DNA of 42,573 nt, taken from Acidobacteriota bacterium. GTDB taxonomy: Bacteria; Acidobacteriota; Aminicenantia; Aminicenantales; Saccharicenantaceae. The stretch is from assembly GCA_028749115.1 (NCBI GenBank), contig JAQURD010000012.1:26982-69554 (forward strand), written 5' to 3'. Below are positions 25,544 to 35,177 of the stretch, one piece after another. Position 1 is the stretch's first letter. Each line of letters opens with the position of its first letter. Below the pieces are notes generated by a model. The model was given only the letters and a program-made list of their open reading frames with translations, made no database searches and was not told where the DNA came from. A program made the translations under genes and the position numbers.

Positions 25544-26098
25544 TGTTTCTCCAACAAATAATATTAGCTTGGATATTCATCAGCTTGAACATTTTAGCTC
25601 AAGATTGAGGCCAATTCTATCCCGGCTGGCTTTCTTTTCTGACTGGTTTAAGCCCTTTGCTTTCTCAGCCTCGGCTTTCTTAGCCTTGCCAGGCTTTCCT
25701 GTTTTACCCGAGCTTGATTCAAACACCAGAAGGTATGTCTGGAATCTGGCTACCTGATTCTTTTCTTATCAACCTGCATTATTTATAAAACTGACAAAAT
25801 CCCGGAACTGACAATTACCATGGTTAAGAAAATAAAGGAAATAAGAAAATCAAATATGTAAGAAAATCATGGAGATGAACGAGTTAAAGAATATCGTTTC
25901 CCGCCTCGATTATCCCTTTCGTGATGTGAGTTTCATTTTCCGCAGCCCGGTAAGATCACCATGGTGTTGAAGAGAGTGGTAATGTCAATAGGAGGTAAAC
26001 AATCGAGCTCAATTATTATCAATAAGGCAAGCGCTGCTGATAAGCCCTTTTCGATCTAAAACCAGCCAGTCTTCACCTGGCAAATTTTTTAATGGCCC
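25544..26098. other. Intergenic region tsaD-mtnA
   Basis: This 530-bp spacer carries no clear gene. Its left third (25580-25765) contains a minus-strand open frame without ATG that looks coding by composition (listed separately). A 33-codon plus-strand frame near 25870-25972 is unsupported. AGGAGG occurs at 25990-25995 but no ATG follows it. Confidence 0.4.
25580..25765 (-). pseudogene. ATG-less Lys/Ala/Glu-rich reading frame upstream of tsaD
   Basis: Sixty-one open codons read VARFQTYLLVFESSSGKTG followed by a Lys/Ala/Glu-rich helical stretch and a short end LNLELKCSS. No ATG is present; a GTG at 25726-25724 is the only plausible start and has no ribosome-binding site. The composition resembles a real C-terminal tail more than random DNA. 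It could be a gene remnant or a small protein with a non-standard start. I do not recognise the family. Confidence 0.3.
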
Positions 26099-27101
26099 GG
26101 GAAAAAGGTGGCCTTAATACTCCGCGCTCGGTGATAATGCCTGAAATGAACCGGCCCGGGGTGACATCAAAGGCTGGATTTCTGACCGGTAAATCAGGCA
26201 GGGTGATTAGCTTCCCGCCAATCCTTCTGACCTCATCTGGCTGTCTTTCTTCAATGGGAATATCTTCTCCAGTCTGGAGAGAAAAATCAAAGGTGCTGAG
26301 TGGTGCCGCCACATAAAAGGGAACATGATGTTCCCTGGCTAAGATCGCCACCGAATATGTTCCTATCTTATTAGCGGTATCCCCATTAAGGGCAATCCGG
26401 TCAGCTCCAACTATTACCAGTGAGACTTCCCCTTTTTTCATCAAATAACCGGCCATATTGTCAGTAATAAGAGTCGTTGGAATTCTTTCCCGCCTGAGTT
26501 CCCAGCAGGTCAGGCGTGCACCCTGGAGCAGAGGCCTGGTCTCATCGGCCAGAACCTTTATTTTTTTGCCATGAGCGACCGCCGCCCGGATAACTCCCAG
26601 GGCTGTCCCGTAGCCGGCTGTGGCCAGTGCTCCGGCATTGCAATGGGTCAGCACCGTGTCTCCCCTGGAAATGAGCCTCTGACCATGTTCGCCAATTTTC
26701 ATATTTATAGCCAGATCTTCCTCGTCCATCTTTCTGGCCTCAGCCAGCATAATATCCTTTAAAGCTCTCAGGCCCTGCCGCCGGTGCTTCTGGAAGACCG
26801 TCTTCATTCTTTCCAGCGCCCAGAAGAGATTGCGGGCTGTCGGACGCGTCCGCCAGAGCCGCTCATAGGCTTTTTCAAAAGATCTGTCGAGATTCTGTTC
26901 GGTTTTTTGCTGGCGAACAGCCAGAGCCAGACCGTAAGCCGCCGCCAGACCAATAGCCGGAGCACCTCTGATGATCATGGTCTCAATAGCCCGAGCCACC
27001 TGCTCAACTGACTTCAGGCGAAGATATTCCTCTTTTTGAGGCAGTTTCCTCTGATCAATCAGGATGACAGCTTCATCTTTCCAGCTAATGGTTGGCAGCA
27101 T
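26073..27101 (-). CDS. mtnA: S-methyl-5-thioribose-1-phosphate isomerase MtnA
   Basis: The protein has 342 residues of the aIF2B/MtnA family. Signatures are MIIRGAPAIGLAAAYG, THCNAG (catalytic Cys), VLADETRPLLQGARLT, VGADRIALNGDTANKIGTY (catalytic Asp) and FYVAAPLSTFD. It isomerises methylthioribose-1-phosphate to methylthioribulose-1-phosphate in methionine salvage. In bacteria lacking the rest of the pathway it may act in related 5-deoxyribose routes. I chose the ATG at 27101, because the earlier in-frame codon at 27119 is a TTG inside the preceding gene. The ATG lies two bases after that gene's stop codon, so translation is probably coupled. Confidence 0.93.
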   Translation of the reverse strand: MLPTISWKDEAVILIDQRKLPQKEEYLRLKSVEQVARAIETMIIRGAPAIGLAAAYGLALAVRQQKTEQNLDRSFEKAYERLWRTRPTARNLFWALERMKTVFQKHRRQGLRALKDIMLAEARKMDEEDLAINMKIGEHGQRLISRGDTVLTHCNAGALATAGYGTALGVIRAAVAHGKKIKVLADETRPLLQGARLTCWELRRERIPTTLITDNMAGYLMKKGEVSLVIVGADRIALNGDTANKIGTYSVAILAREHHVPFYVAAPLSTFDFSLQTGEDIPIEERQPDEVRRIGGKLITLPDLPVRNPAFDVTPGRFISGIITERGVLRPPFSRAIKKFAR

Positions 27102-27103
27102 AG

Positions 27104-28021
27104 CTAAGACTTTTTCCAATCAGGAGTAGTCTCATCCGGCCACTCCCATTTTTTAATCCACTTATTATACCTTTCTTTAAAAGAGACTATCTGATCTGCC
27201 GGCAGCTCCACTATCAGTTCTTTATAGCAGAAAATTATTTGATTATCATTATCTCGCAATATCTCTTCTGTTGGCAAGCCCAATTCTCTGGCCATGATGG
27301 CTTCTTCCAGGCTCTGGCTAAAATCTTCCCGATGGGCAAGAACCTGGGATAATAGATAATGGCAATAGCCACAGGCTGGATCCTTTTCAAGAGTCTGGAG
27401 GACCATTTTTTTCACCTCATCAAGTATCTTATTTCTTTCCTCCGGCACCCGCTTCTCACTCCTTGCTAAATTGTCAATTTCCCCCAGCTTCTTCTCAACC
27501 AGCTTACCAACTGAATTTCTGACTACTGGCTGATACTTACCTTTCTTCACCAGAATGTCAAAAAGACGGGCAGATACTTCGGGCCAACCAAGCTTTTCAA
27601 AAGACAGAGCCAGGCCATAAAGACTGAGTTCTTTAGCCCAGCTCTCGGTTCCTTCATTACCAAGCCAGGTGGCCTGCTGGAAGGAAGCCGCCGCCTCCTC
27701 CCAGAGTTCCAGATTAACTTCAGACAGTCCTTTAAGCAGGTAAGCCTGTGCCGTTGGCTGCTGTTTGACCAGAGCTGACATCTCCTGCTGAACTTTTTTA
27801 TAGATAGCCGTAGCTTCCCGCACCCGAAGTGTTCTTTGTAGTGTCTGAGCCTGAGCATAATCAACTTTGGCTCTGGACAGGGTTGAGGCACAATTAACCA
27901 AAAAAACAATCAAGCAAAAGATGACCGCCAGCTTCAGGTAAAAAGTGCTGGCTGCCAGCCTACCAGGCCTGAGGCCTTTAGACCTGAGGCCATTATAGTG
28001 GTTAAAGCTCGGTGTTTTCAT
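27104..28021 (-). CDS. Lipoprotein-like protein with TPR-like helical repeats, function unknown
   Basis: The protein has about 305 residues. A hydrophobic segment ends in FLVNC, a lipobox-like site with an atypical Asn before Cys. The mature part is helical: residues 60-170 (KVDYAQAQTLQRTLRVREA, AYLLKGLSEVNLELWEEAA, SLYGLALSFEKLGWPEVSA) form tetratricopeptide-like hairpins. A later pair of cysteines (CGYC) lies in another helical repeat. I chose the ATG at 28021, because GGGGGA is correctly spaced; an upstream TTG gives thirty extra bases. It overlaps the end of the unknown gene upstream by 20 bp and abuts mtnA, so it is part of one operon. It is likely an envelope scaffold, but no specific function can be assigned. 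Confidence 0.65.
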   Translation of the reverse strand: MKTPSFNHYNGLRSKGLRPGRLAASTFYLKLAVIFCLIVFLVNCASTLSRAKVDYAQAQTLQRTLRVREATAIYKKVQQEMSALVKQQPTAQAYLLKGLSEVNLELWEEAAASFQQATWLGNEGTESWAKELSLYGLALSFEKLGWPEVSARLFDILVKKGKYQPVVRNSVGKLVEKKLGEIDNLARSEKRVPEERNKILDEVKKMVLQTLEKDPACGYCHYLLSQVLAHREDFSQSLEEAIMARELGLPTEEILRDNDNQIIFCYKELIVELPADQIVSFKERYNKWIKKWEWPDETTPDWKKS

Positions 28022-28607
28022 TCCGTCCCCCTTTTTTTTCATTTTTCTCAAGAGCAGCTTTAAGCCAGGCTCTTAGCTCTGGCTCGTTAATCAAGGCCCA
28101 GCCGAGGCTTAAAAAGTCTTTACCGATCTTCTTGATGGTTGCCCAGAATCCAGGCTTATTTTCGGCCGCTTCTATTTCACTTAAAGCCTGTTTCAACCTA
28201 GAATCATATTGAGCCGCTATAAGCCGGTAGTCTCCTCTATCTAGTTCTTCAGAAAAAAGGCCTTGAAGAAAAGGCTCCTTCAGACCGACTACCGGATACA
28301 AGGCTCTAAATGCCTGGCGCAAGGACTTCAAATCGCCTGCTTCAAGTTCCATCTTAAAAGCTTCCTTGAGCTCAGGCGGTTCTTCAAAGAACTTCAGAAT
28401 AAATTTAGCTGGTTTGTTATAGATAATATCCGGGTCGAGTGAGAGCTCAAGCCCGGAAATCTCAGCTTCTAAATTTTCCTTTTTCTTTATGGCCCAGATA
28501 ATAGTTGAATAGAGAAGTGGGAAAATAGCTGTGGAGCCCAAAGGCAAAAAATATTTTATCAGGTTCAAAGCCTGTGCTAAAAATGAATCAAACTTCTTTT
28601 CATCCAT
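28002..28607 (-). CDS. Small membrane-associated protein of unknown function
   Basis: The protein has 201 residues. One hydrophobic segment (about residues 15-41, including LPLGSTAIFPLLYSTIIWAI) could be a membrane anchor. The rest is helical and charged, with the acidic C-terminus ending in Lys-rich EKNEKKGG. GGGGGG just before the ATG is a clear ribosome-binding site. It overlaps the following lipoprotein gene, which implies coupled expression and perhaps joint function at the membrane. I do not recognise the family. Confidence 0.65.
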   Translation of the reverse strand: MDEKKFDSFLAQALNLIKYFLPLGSTAIFPLLYSTIIWAIKKKENLEAEISGLELSLDPDIIYNKPAKFILKFFEEPPELKEAFKMELEAGDLKSLRQAFRALYPVVGLKEPFLQGLFSEELDRGDYRLIAAQYDSRLKQALSEIEAAENKPGFWATIKKIGKDFLSLGWALINEPELRAWLKAALEKNEKKGGRNENTEL

Positions 28608-28716
28608 CGTCCCCCCTTTTTCTTTTGACCTGGGGCTAACCAGGCCGCCAGAAAAATATTGTTTGTCAGTATATCAATTTTTATTACGAATAAAAATGAT
28701 ATCGCTTTTAAAAAGC

Positions 28717-30510
28717 TCATTTAACTTCAAGAATAGCCAGAAAGGCTTCCTGTGGAATATCCACCCGGCCCACCCTTTTCATTCTTTTTTTGCCCTCTTT
28801 CTGCTTCTCTAGAACTTTCATTTTCCGGGTATAATCCCCGCCATAAAGTTTGGCCAGAACATCTTTTCTAAAAGGTTTAACGGTCTCGCGGGCAATGACT
28901 CTTTTCCCCACGGCTGCCTGAATAACCACTTCAAATTGCTGACGCGGAATAGTCCGGCGAAGCCTATCCACCAGCGCCCGGCCGATATAATAAGCTTTAT
29001 CTTTATGAACAATGACCGACAGGGCATCTACTTCCTCATAATTGACCAGGATATCCAGTTTGACCAGAGGTTCTTCCCGGTAGCCAGCCAGTTCATAGTC
29101 CATCGAGGCATAGCCTTGAGAAAGTGACTTCAGCTGATTGTAAAAATCGAAAACCACTTCATTAAGCGGTATCAAATAATCAAGGACAACCCGGTTGGTA
29201 GAGATATACTCCATCCTCTTCTGCTGACCGCGCCGGTCATCCAGCAGTTGAAGTAATGGGCCCAGGTAGCGATCCGGAGTTAAAATTAAAGCATCGATCA
29301 TCGGCTCTTCAATTCGCTCAATAAATTGAGGTTCCGGCAGCTCTGACGGGTTATGAACCTCCACCACTTCCCCGTTAGTTTTGACTACCCGGTAGCTAAC
29401 GCTCGGGGCAGTGGTTATTAAACTGAGGTTAAATTCCCTTTCAAGTCTTTCCTGAATAATCTCCCGGTGAAGAAGGCCAAGGAAGCCGGCTCTAAAGCCG
29501 AAACCGAGAGCTGGTGAATGTTCCGGTTCAAAGTGCAGGGAAGCATCATTGAGCCTCAATTTTTCCAGGGCATCACGCAATTCATCAATGTTACTATCAC
29601 CAGTAGGATAGAGGCCGCAGAAGACCATGGGTTTGGCTTCCTTAAAGCCAGGCAGCGCTTCTGAGGCTGGATGGTTGACCAGGGTGATCGTCTCTCCTAT
29701 TCGTGCATGAGCCAGATTTTTTATGCCGGCAATAAGATAACCAACTTCGCCTGTTTCCAGTGCTTCTACCTTGACTGGCTTGGGGGTGAGATAGCCTATT
29801 TCTTCAGCCAAATATTCAGCCCCGTTAGACATCAACGTGATCCGGTTACCAGTTTGCAGGCGGCCATCAACTATTCTGACCAGGACAATTACACCCCGGT
29901 AAGGATCAAACCAGGAATCAAAAAGCAAAGCTTTAAGAGGCGGGTTCTCATTCCCCTTTGGTGGTGGAATTCTGGTGACAATATTTTCAAGAACATCCTC
30001 AATGCCGGTTCCCTTTTTAGCCGAAACAAGCAGGGCTTCTTCTTTTTTCAGCCCAACAATATGCTCCAGTTGCTCTAAAGCCATATCCAGATCAATCTGA
30101 GGAAGGTCAATTTTATTCATCACCGGAATAATGACCAGGTCGTGCTGAACCGCCAGATAAGCGTTAGCCAGAGTCTGAGCTTCAACTCCTTGAGAAACAT
30201 CAATAACCAAAACAGCTCCCTCACAGGCTGCCAGGCTGCGGGAAACTTCATAGGAAAAATCAACATGACCGGGCGTATCAATCATGTTCAGGATATATTC
30301 CTGGCCGGAACGGCTGTGATATTTAAGCCTGGCTGTCTGGGCTTTGATGGTGATCCCGCGCTCCCGCTCGATGTCCATGGTATCAAGCACCTGTTCCCTC
30401 AATTCGCGGGTAGAAAGTGCTCCGGTTAATTCAATAAAACGGTCAGCCAGGGTGCTTTTCCCATGGTCAACATGAGCAATGATGGCAAAGTTACGTATGT
30501 TTTTCTGCAT
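28717..30510 (-). CDS. lepA: Elongation factor 4 (LepA)
   Basis: The protein has 597 residues, the full family length. The GTPase motifs are [17 protein letters not shown] and NKIDLP. The EF-G-like domains III and V follow, and the LepA-specific C-terminal domain ends with [22 protein letters not shown]4 is a ribosomal GTPase that back-translocates or remodels stalled ribosomes. It is the first gene of the minus-strand run lepA, unknown protein, lipoprotein, mtnA. The ATG at 30510 has only a weak ribosome-binding site. Confidence 0.97.
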   Translation of the reverse strand: MQKNIRNFAIIAHVDHGKSTLADRFIELTGALSTRELREQVLDTMDIERERGITIKAQTARLKYHSRSGQEYILNMIDTPGHVDFSYEVSRSLAACEGAVLVIDVSQGVEAQTLANAYLAVQHDLVIIPVMNKIDLPQIDLDMALEQLEHIVGLKKEEALLVSAKKGTGIEDVLENIVTRIPPPKGNENPPLKALLFDSWFDPYRGVIVLVRIVDGRLQTGNRITLMSNGAEYLAEEIGYLTPKPVKVEALETGEVGYLIAGIKNLAHARIGETITLVNHPASEALPGFKEAKPMVFCGLYPTGDSNIDELRDALEKLRLNDASLHFEPEHSPALGFGFRAGFLGLLHREIIQERLEREFNLSLITTAPSVSYRVVKTNGEVVEVHNPSELPEPQFIERIEEPMIDALILTPDRYLGPLLQLLDDRRGQQKRMEYISTNRVVLDYLIPLNEVVFDFYNQLKSLSQGYASMDYELAGYREEPLVKLDILVNYEEVDALSVIVHKDKAYYIGRALVDRLRRTIPRQQFEVVIQAAVGKRVIARETVKPFRKDVLAKLYGGDYTRKMKVLEKQKEGKKRMKRVGRVDIPQEAFLAILEVK

Positions 30511-30657
30511 AATTTACAGCGTTTCTTAAGGCCAGACTTTTAAAGTTACTGGCCCAAATCTTTCCTAAATATGCTTAAACTCTTAATAATTTTAATCTAA
30601 AAGCCCAGCTCTGACAATCGCTGCCCTGGTTTGCAGCTCTGCTTTCATCTCTTTTCC

Positions 30658-30686
30658 TTGACATTTACTCCGGTGAATAGTATTTT
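30658..30686 (+). promoter_or_regulatory. Promoter upstream of tatA
   Basis: A perfect TTGACA (30658-30663), a 17-base spacer and TATTTT (30681-30686) predict transcription from about 30693. The leader is about 48 bases and contains two mutually exclusive stems near the ribosome-binding site (CGGAGAA 30698-30704 with TTCTCCG 30721-30727, or CTCC 30723-30726 with GGAG 30731-30734). Confidence 0.55.
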
Positions 30687-30740
30687 TTAGCTGAAAACGG
30701 AGAAAAAGAAAGCCTGACCATTCTCCGGAAGGAGGCCTTT

Positions 30741-30932
30741 ATGTTTGGTTCTTTTGGAGCCCCTGAGCTACTAATAATACTGCTGATTGTCATCGTCATC
30801 TTTGGAGCAAGAAAACTGCCCGAGCTGGGAAAATCCTTAGGTGAAGGTATCAAAAATTTTAAGAGAGCAGTCAGCAGCCATAAGGAAGAGCATAGTTCCG
30901 ATAACACTTCCAACCCGCCAGCAGCCACCTGA
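30741..30932 (+). CDS. tatA: Twin-arginine translocase subunit TatA/TatE
   Basis: The protein has 63 residues. It has a short N-terminal stretch, one membrane helix ([15 protein letters not shown]), and the conserved amphipathic helix [17 protein letters not shown], followed by a polar Ser/Asn-rich tail. TatA oligomers form the pore for folded proteins exported by the Tat pathway. The start follows AAGGAGG with suitable spacing. tatB/tatC are not in the window. The ROK kinase gene starts 20 bp downstream and may be co-transcribed. Confidence 0.92.
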   Translation: MFGSFGAPELLIILLIVIVIFGARKLPELGKSLGEGIKNFKRAVSSHKEEHSSDNTSNPPAAT

Positions 30933-30952
30933 ACCCTGCCTGATTTCAGGTC

Positions 30953-31897
30953 ATGCCTGATAGATATTATGCTGGCTTTGATTTGGGGGGGACAGAGCTT
31001 AAATACGGCGTGATTGATGCCCGTGGCCGGCTGGTCTTTAAGCAAAAGGTGCCTTCGCCACCAGATATCAAACAGTTGATGACGCTTATTGGCTTGATCT
31101 GGACTGAGCTTGAAGGTAAATTTGGCAGAAAAATTAAGGCGGCAGGCTTTGGTTTTGCTGGATTTTACAGCCTTTCCAGAAAGAGGATTTTATATTCTCC
31201 CAATTATCAACCGCTTAATAATTTCCCAATTGTTCCTCATTTAAAAAAATTTATTCCAGTTCCATTTTTCATTCATAATGATGCCAATCTGGCTGCTTTT
31301 GGAGAATATATGTTCGGTGGCGGGCGTCGGGCTCAGAGTTTAGTTTTTCTGACAATCGGCACCGGTGTCGGTTCAGGCCTAATTCTGGAAGGAGAACTCT
31401 GGCAGGGCCAGGACGGCCTGGCCGGAGAGCTTGGCCATATTACCGTTAACCCTGAAGGCCTCAAATGCAATTGTGGTAATGCCGGCTGCCTTGAAACTGA
31501 AGTTTCAGCACCGGCTCTGGTCAGGAATTACCTCAATTTTTCAGGAAAAGCGGAGAAGGGGCTAACCGCCAAAGAAGTTTATCAGCGGGCCAAAGCGGAC
31601 GACGGGGCCGCTAGAAAAAGTTTTGATCGCTGCGGCTACTATCTGGGAATCGGTTTGAGCATTGTTATCAATCTACTGAACCCGGAAAAAATCATCATCG
31701 GGGGCGGAGTGATGGACTCGGGTCACTGGCTACTATTGCCGGCCAAAAAAGAAGCTAAGAAAAGATCAATAAGAGCCAGTTTTGTCCGCTGCCGGATTGA
31801 GAAGGCCAGGCTGAAAAATGATGCCGGATTGATGGGTGCCGCTGCCTGGGCCAGGCAGCAACTCCTGCAGACACAGGCCAAAACCAGAAGCCGGTGA
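30953..31897 (+). CDS. ROK-family sugar kinase (glucokinase-like)
   Basis: The protein has 314 residues. An N-terminal phosphate-binding DLGGTELK motif, a second GTGVGSG loop, the catalytic Asp in FIHNDANLAAFGEY and the ROK zinc motif GHITVNPEGLKCNCGNAGCLE (His and three Cys) are present. A C-terminal adenosine motif IIIGGGVMDSG follows. It phosphorylates glucose or a related sugar such as N-acetylmannosamine in the cytoplasm; the exact substrate is not decided by these motifs. No DNA-binding helix-turn-helix is fused at the N-terminus, so it is a kinase rather than a ROK repressor. Confidence 0.88.
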   Translation: MPDRYYAGFDLGGTELKYGVIDARGRLVFKQKVPSPPDIKQLMTLIGLIWTELEGKFGRKIKAAGFGFAGFYSLSRKRILYSPNYQPLNNFPIVPHLKKFIPVPFFIHNDANLAAFGEYMFGGGRRAQSLVFLTIGTGVGSGLILEGELWQGQDGLAGELGHITVNPEGLKCNCGNAGCLETEVSAPALVRNYLNFSGKAEKGLTAKEVYQRAKADDGAARKSFDRCGYYLGIGLSIVINLLNPEKIIIGGGVMDSGHWLLLPAKKEAKKRSIRASFVRCRIEKARLKNDAGLMGAAAWARQQLLQTQAKTRSR

Positions 31898-31952
31898 AAA
31901 ATCAGGAACTTTCCTGGCAACTTTTTAGTGATCTGAAAAGTTTTATTAAGTT

Positions 31953-31981
31953 GTTACAAAACAGGGAAAAAATTATATAAT
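31953..31981 (+). promoter_or_regulatory. Promoter upstream of the TonB-dependent receptor
   Basis: A perfect TATAAT (31976-31981) is preceded by GTTACA (31953-31958) with a 17-base spacer; the -35 is two mismatches off. The leader of about 90 bases contains a small GC-rich inverted repeat (AGGC/GCCT) around 32007-32022. Confidence 0.5.
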
Positions 31982-32080
31982 GTTTGTCTGATTTTTTTTG
32001 GGAGACTAGGCCCCAAGGAGCCTGCTCTAATTATTAACGAAGCAAGTTTTCCGGGCTGAACAAGTGACAAAGGAGGAATC

Positions 32081-35000
32081 TTGGCCAGGATGAAGTCAAA
32101 GTCAACCTTAGTTTTTGCCTTGATGTTAATCATTTCTTTCATATGTTTGAACGCCTTGAGCCTTCAAGCTTCAGTCAGAACCAATGGGGCCTTGAAAGGA
32201 AAAATCACCGATACGCAGGGAAAACCAATTAAAGGGGCCTATGCTTATGTCAGTTCGCCCAGTTTGATTGGCATTAGATATCATCTAACGAAAAAAACCG
32301 GCGATTATTTTTTCCTGGAGCTGCCCGCTGGAATTTACAAACTTTCCGTTGAAGCTCCTGGCTTTATTCTGGCTACCATTAATGACATTCAAATTGATTC
32401 CGGCAAAACCATTAATTTGCCTATCTCTCTGGAGCCAGACGAGAATGAAGAAGAAAAAATACTGCTACTCCCGGTGCCTCTGCTTGACAGCCAGTCACCC
32501 AGGCTGTCTTATGTCCTTGACCGGGAAATCTTGAATCATATTCCTAAAACCAGGGATCTGACTGGAATTATGGGATTAATTCCTGGCCTGGTTCCGGAAA
32601 AGCTGCCGGCTGATACAAACGCGGCCATCAATGGTTCAAGCGTCAGAGAGACAACAGCCGTTATCTCAGGAAATGAGATTAACGATCCTTTGTATAGAAA
32701 AATCATCAACAATATCAACCCTGACTGGGTGGAAGAAGTGGAAGTCGAGGCTGCCGCTCATCCGGTAGAAAGCTATGCTGAAGGTGGAGCCATGATCAAT
32801 ATTATTACCAGAGATGGCAGTAACGAAACTTCGGGGCAGCTTAACTTTCTGGGCACTGGTGGCCGGTTGACGGACAGCCTGTGGAATCAGGATGAAATCG
32901 AGCGTATGGGTCAGCCCCCAGTCATGAAGGAAAAATATAATCTGAATTTTTCACTTAATCTAGAAGGACCAGTCTTGCCTGACCGGGTCTGGTATTTTTT
33001 CAGTCTCCAGCTCGATAAAAGATCAAGGAACACGCCTTTTACCCCCTGGACAGATCCTGCTAATATTATTTATCCAATGTATAGTTGGAAGAACCGGAAC
33101 TCCAACACCTTACTTCATCTATCTGCCCAAATCACACCGCAGATTAATGCTTCCTTATTTTTAAGTTATACCAAAAGCAAGCAAAATATTGACCCGGCCA
33201 TGATCTCGCCTAAAACTCCGGAATCAGCCACCACCAGCTACGGACAGAATCTTTTACTGATCGATGCTTATGGACACTACGCTCTTAATGCCGAGACAAT
33301 GCTCAACATGTATTTTTACTATACCAGAAATAGCCTCGGCCAGGGCCTCCAACCTGATTCAATTAGCAAACCGAGGTACATAGATACGGTTAGCGGTTAT
33401 ACCTGGGGTAGCGGCCCTTACAACAAGGATACAAAAGGCGATTCGATCCGGATAGGAGTATCAGCCACACGCTTCCAGCCGTTTTTGGGCTGTGAGCACG
33501 AACTGGTAGCCGGAGGTGAATTTCAGAACTCAACCGCTGCTATTTCTACCTGGAAACAGAACAATCTGGTCTATTATTATTTAAACAGTAATCCTTATTA
33601 TTATGGCCAGGCTTTTTCACCAGAGAGCGGCAACCTGGTGGGTCAGGGTCTGGTTGGATTTTATTTAGCCAGTAGCACAGCAGGTGGGTTATCACAAAAA
33701 TCATCTGTCCATAACCTTAGTTTTTATGCCCGTGATACGTTTAGTCCGGTGAAGAGAGTCTCTCTATACCTCGGAATGAAGTTTGAAAGGATTCAGGCCG
33801 GACTGGCAAGCCTTTACCGGGGCTATAGTTCCACCCTGTCTTATTCTCTCGGCCAGGAGCTTATCCGCCCTGTCTATGGTTTTAATCCTTATAGCGCTCA
33901 GAGTTTTCCTAGCTGGGACAATATGTTAATCTGGCATAATTTTTCACCGCGGCTTGGCCTGGTAATAGATGTCTTCGGCCATGGTCGGACTTTAGTCAAA
34001 GGGTCTTTCAGCCGTTATGCTGATCACCTATCACTAAGTTATCTGACTCAATTTTCTTTAGGCCAGCCCACCGGTTATCACCTTTTTTACTGGTATGACG
34101 AGAATGGAGACGAAAAGGCTGACAGCAGAGATACCTACCGGCCTTTACCCGAAGATTACCGGGTTCATCAGGATAATTATTATCGCCAGAGAATTGCCCA
34201 GAAGCTAAAAGCTCCTTTGACCACGGAATGGACAGCTACTGTTGAACAACAGATTGGCGAGAATTTTACCCTATCATTATCTTACCTGTCGAAAACCAGA
34301 ACCAGGATAGTTGAAGATGTTCTCTATGATCCAGATAGTGGTCAGGAATGGTATGTAGCTGAGGGCTCTAGCGGCTGGTGGATACCATTTAATACCATTG
34401 TCCCCGCAGGCTCTGGTTCTGCTTATGTCGACACTCCGCTTACTGTTTATTTCCCATCCTTAGATGCTCCCGATTTTTTTACCAGGCTAAACAATGTCAG
34501 CGGATTGAAGCAGAAATATTCTGGCTTGCAGCTTGTAGCCAGAAGGAAAATGACCGGCAGGTGGCAAATGTTATCTTCTTTGACCTGGAGTAAAGCCCGG
34601 GGAAATGTCGGGCTCAGCCAGGCAGCTACCTCGGCTTATAGCGAGCTTTATAATTCGCCCAATGCTTTGGTTAATATCAGTCAGAATTCTATCGTTGATC
34701 TCGATCGCCCCTTAGTGGCGAAAATAATGGGCAGTTACCGGCTCTCCTGGGATGTTTATCTCAGCGCCTTTTTTTCCTATGAGAGCGGTGCTCCCTGGGC
34801 CAGAACAGTAACCATCGTTCCCCCAGAAAGCTGGCTGGAGGAACATCAGGCAGGATGCTTACCAGCTACAGTTTATTTAGAGCCGCCTGGCAGCCGCCGC
34901 TGGCCTGATTTTAAAAGACTGGACATAAAAATCGAGAAGAGTTTTAAATTAAATCCTGACACCAGCCTGAATGTCGGGTTAGATATACTTAACCTCTTCG

Positions 35001-35161
35001 GCCAAAAATATGGAGTTGAAGACCTCAATGACGGTGGCTACTGGTATCCTGAAGGAGAAGGGGTATCAACTGGACTTAGAGTAATCAGCAACAGTTATCA
35101 AAAAATCTTAGCTCTTTATGGCACGAGAGATGTCCAGCTTAATTTCAGCCTGAGGTTTTAA
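32081..35161 (+). CDS. TonB-dependent receptor with carboxypeptidase-regulatory N-domain
   Basis: The protein has 1026 residues. A signal peptide (residues 1-30) is followed by a CarboxypepD_reg-like domain (residues 35-125, GALKGKITDTQGKPIKGAYA, and YKLSVEAPGF). A plug domain follows (residues 145-245, with GLIPGLVPE, NGSSVRETTAVISGNEINDP and AYAEGGAMINIITRDGSN-like text). The rest is a long beta-barrel ending in an aromatic C-terminal strand (VQLNFSLRF). It imports a ligand (oligosaccharide, siderophore or peptide) across the outer membrane using TonB energy. Start: AGGAGG precedes the TTG at 32081; the ATG at 32090 is an alternative. No SusD-like partner is adjacent, consistent with a lone OAR-type receptor. 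Confidence 0.88.
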   Translation: MARMKSKSTLVFALMLIISFICLNALSLQASVRTNGALKGKITDTQGKPIKGAYAYVSSPSLIGIRYHLTKKTGDYFFLELPAGIYKLSVEAPGFILATINDIQIDSGKTINLPISLEPDENEEEKILLLPVPLLDSQSPRLSYVLDREILNHIPKTRDLTGIMGLIPGLVPEKLPADTNAAINGSSVRETTAVISGNEINDPLYRKIINNINPDWVEEVEVEAAAHPVESYAEGGAMINIITRDGSNETSGQLNFLGTGGRLTDSLWNQDEIERMGQPPVMKEKYNLNFSLNLEGPVLPDRVWYFFSLQLDKRSRNTPFTPWTDPANIIYPMYSWKNRNSNTLLHLSAQITPQINASLFLSYTKSKQNIDPAMISPKTPESATTSYGQNLLLIDAYGHYALNAETMLNMYFYYTRNSLGQGLQPDSISKPRYIDTVSGYTWGSGPYNKDTKGDSIRIGVSATRFQPFLGCEHELVAGGEFQNSTAAISTWKQNNLVYYYLNSNPYYYGQAFSPESGNLVGQGLVGFYLASSTAGGLSQKSSVHNLSFYARDTFSPVKRVSLYLGMKFERIQAGLASLYRGYSSTLSYSLGQELIRPVYGFNPYSAQSFPSWDNMLIWHNFSPRLGLVIDVFGHGRTLVKGSFSRYADHLSLSYLTQFSLGQPTGYHLFYWYDENGDEKADSRDTYRPLPEDYRVHQDNYYRQRIAQKLKAPLTTEWTATVEQQIGENFTLSLSYLSKTRTRIVEDVLYDPDSGQEWYVAEGSSGWWIPFNTIVPAGSGSAYVDTPLTVYFPSLDAPDFFTRLNNVSGLKQKYSGLQLVARRKMTGRWQMLSSLTWSKARGNVGLSQAATSAYSELYNSPNALVNISQNSIVDLDRPLVAKIMGSYRLSWDVYLSAFFSYESGAPWARTVTIVPPESWLEEHQAGCLPATVYLEPPGSRRWPDFKRLDIKIEKSFKLNPDTSLNVGLDILNLFGQKYGVEDLNDGGYWYPEGEGVSTGLRVISNSYQKILALYGTRDVQLNFSLRF

Positions 35162-35177
35162 CTGTCAAGAGCCAGGC

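Noticed and set aside
25870-25972. 33-codon plus-strand frame between tsaD and mtnA
   Set aside because: No ribosome-binding site and no recognisable features.
28680-28716. Intrinsic terminator after lepA
   Set aside because: A GCTTTTAAAAAGC palindrome is present but is A/T-rich and lacks a proper stem and U tract.
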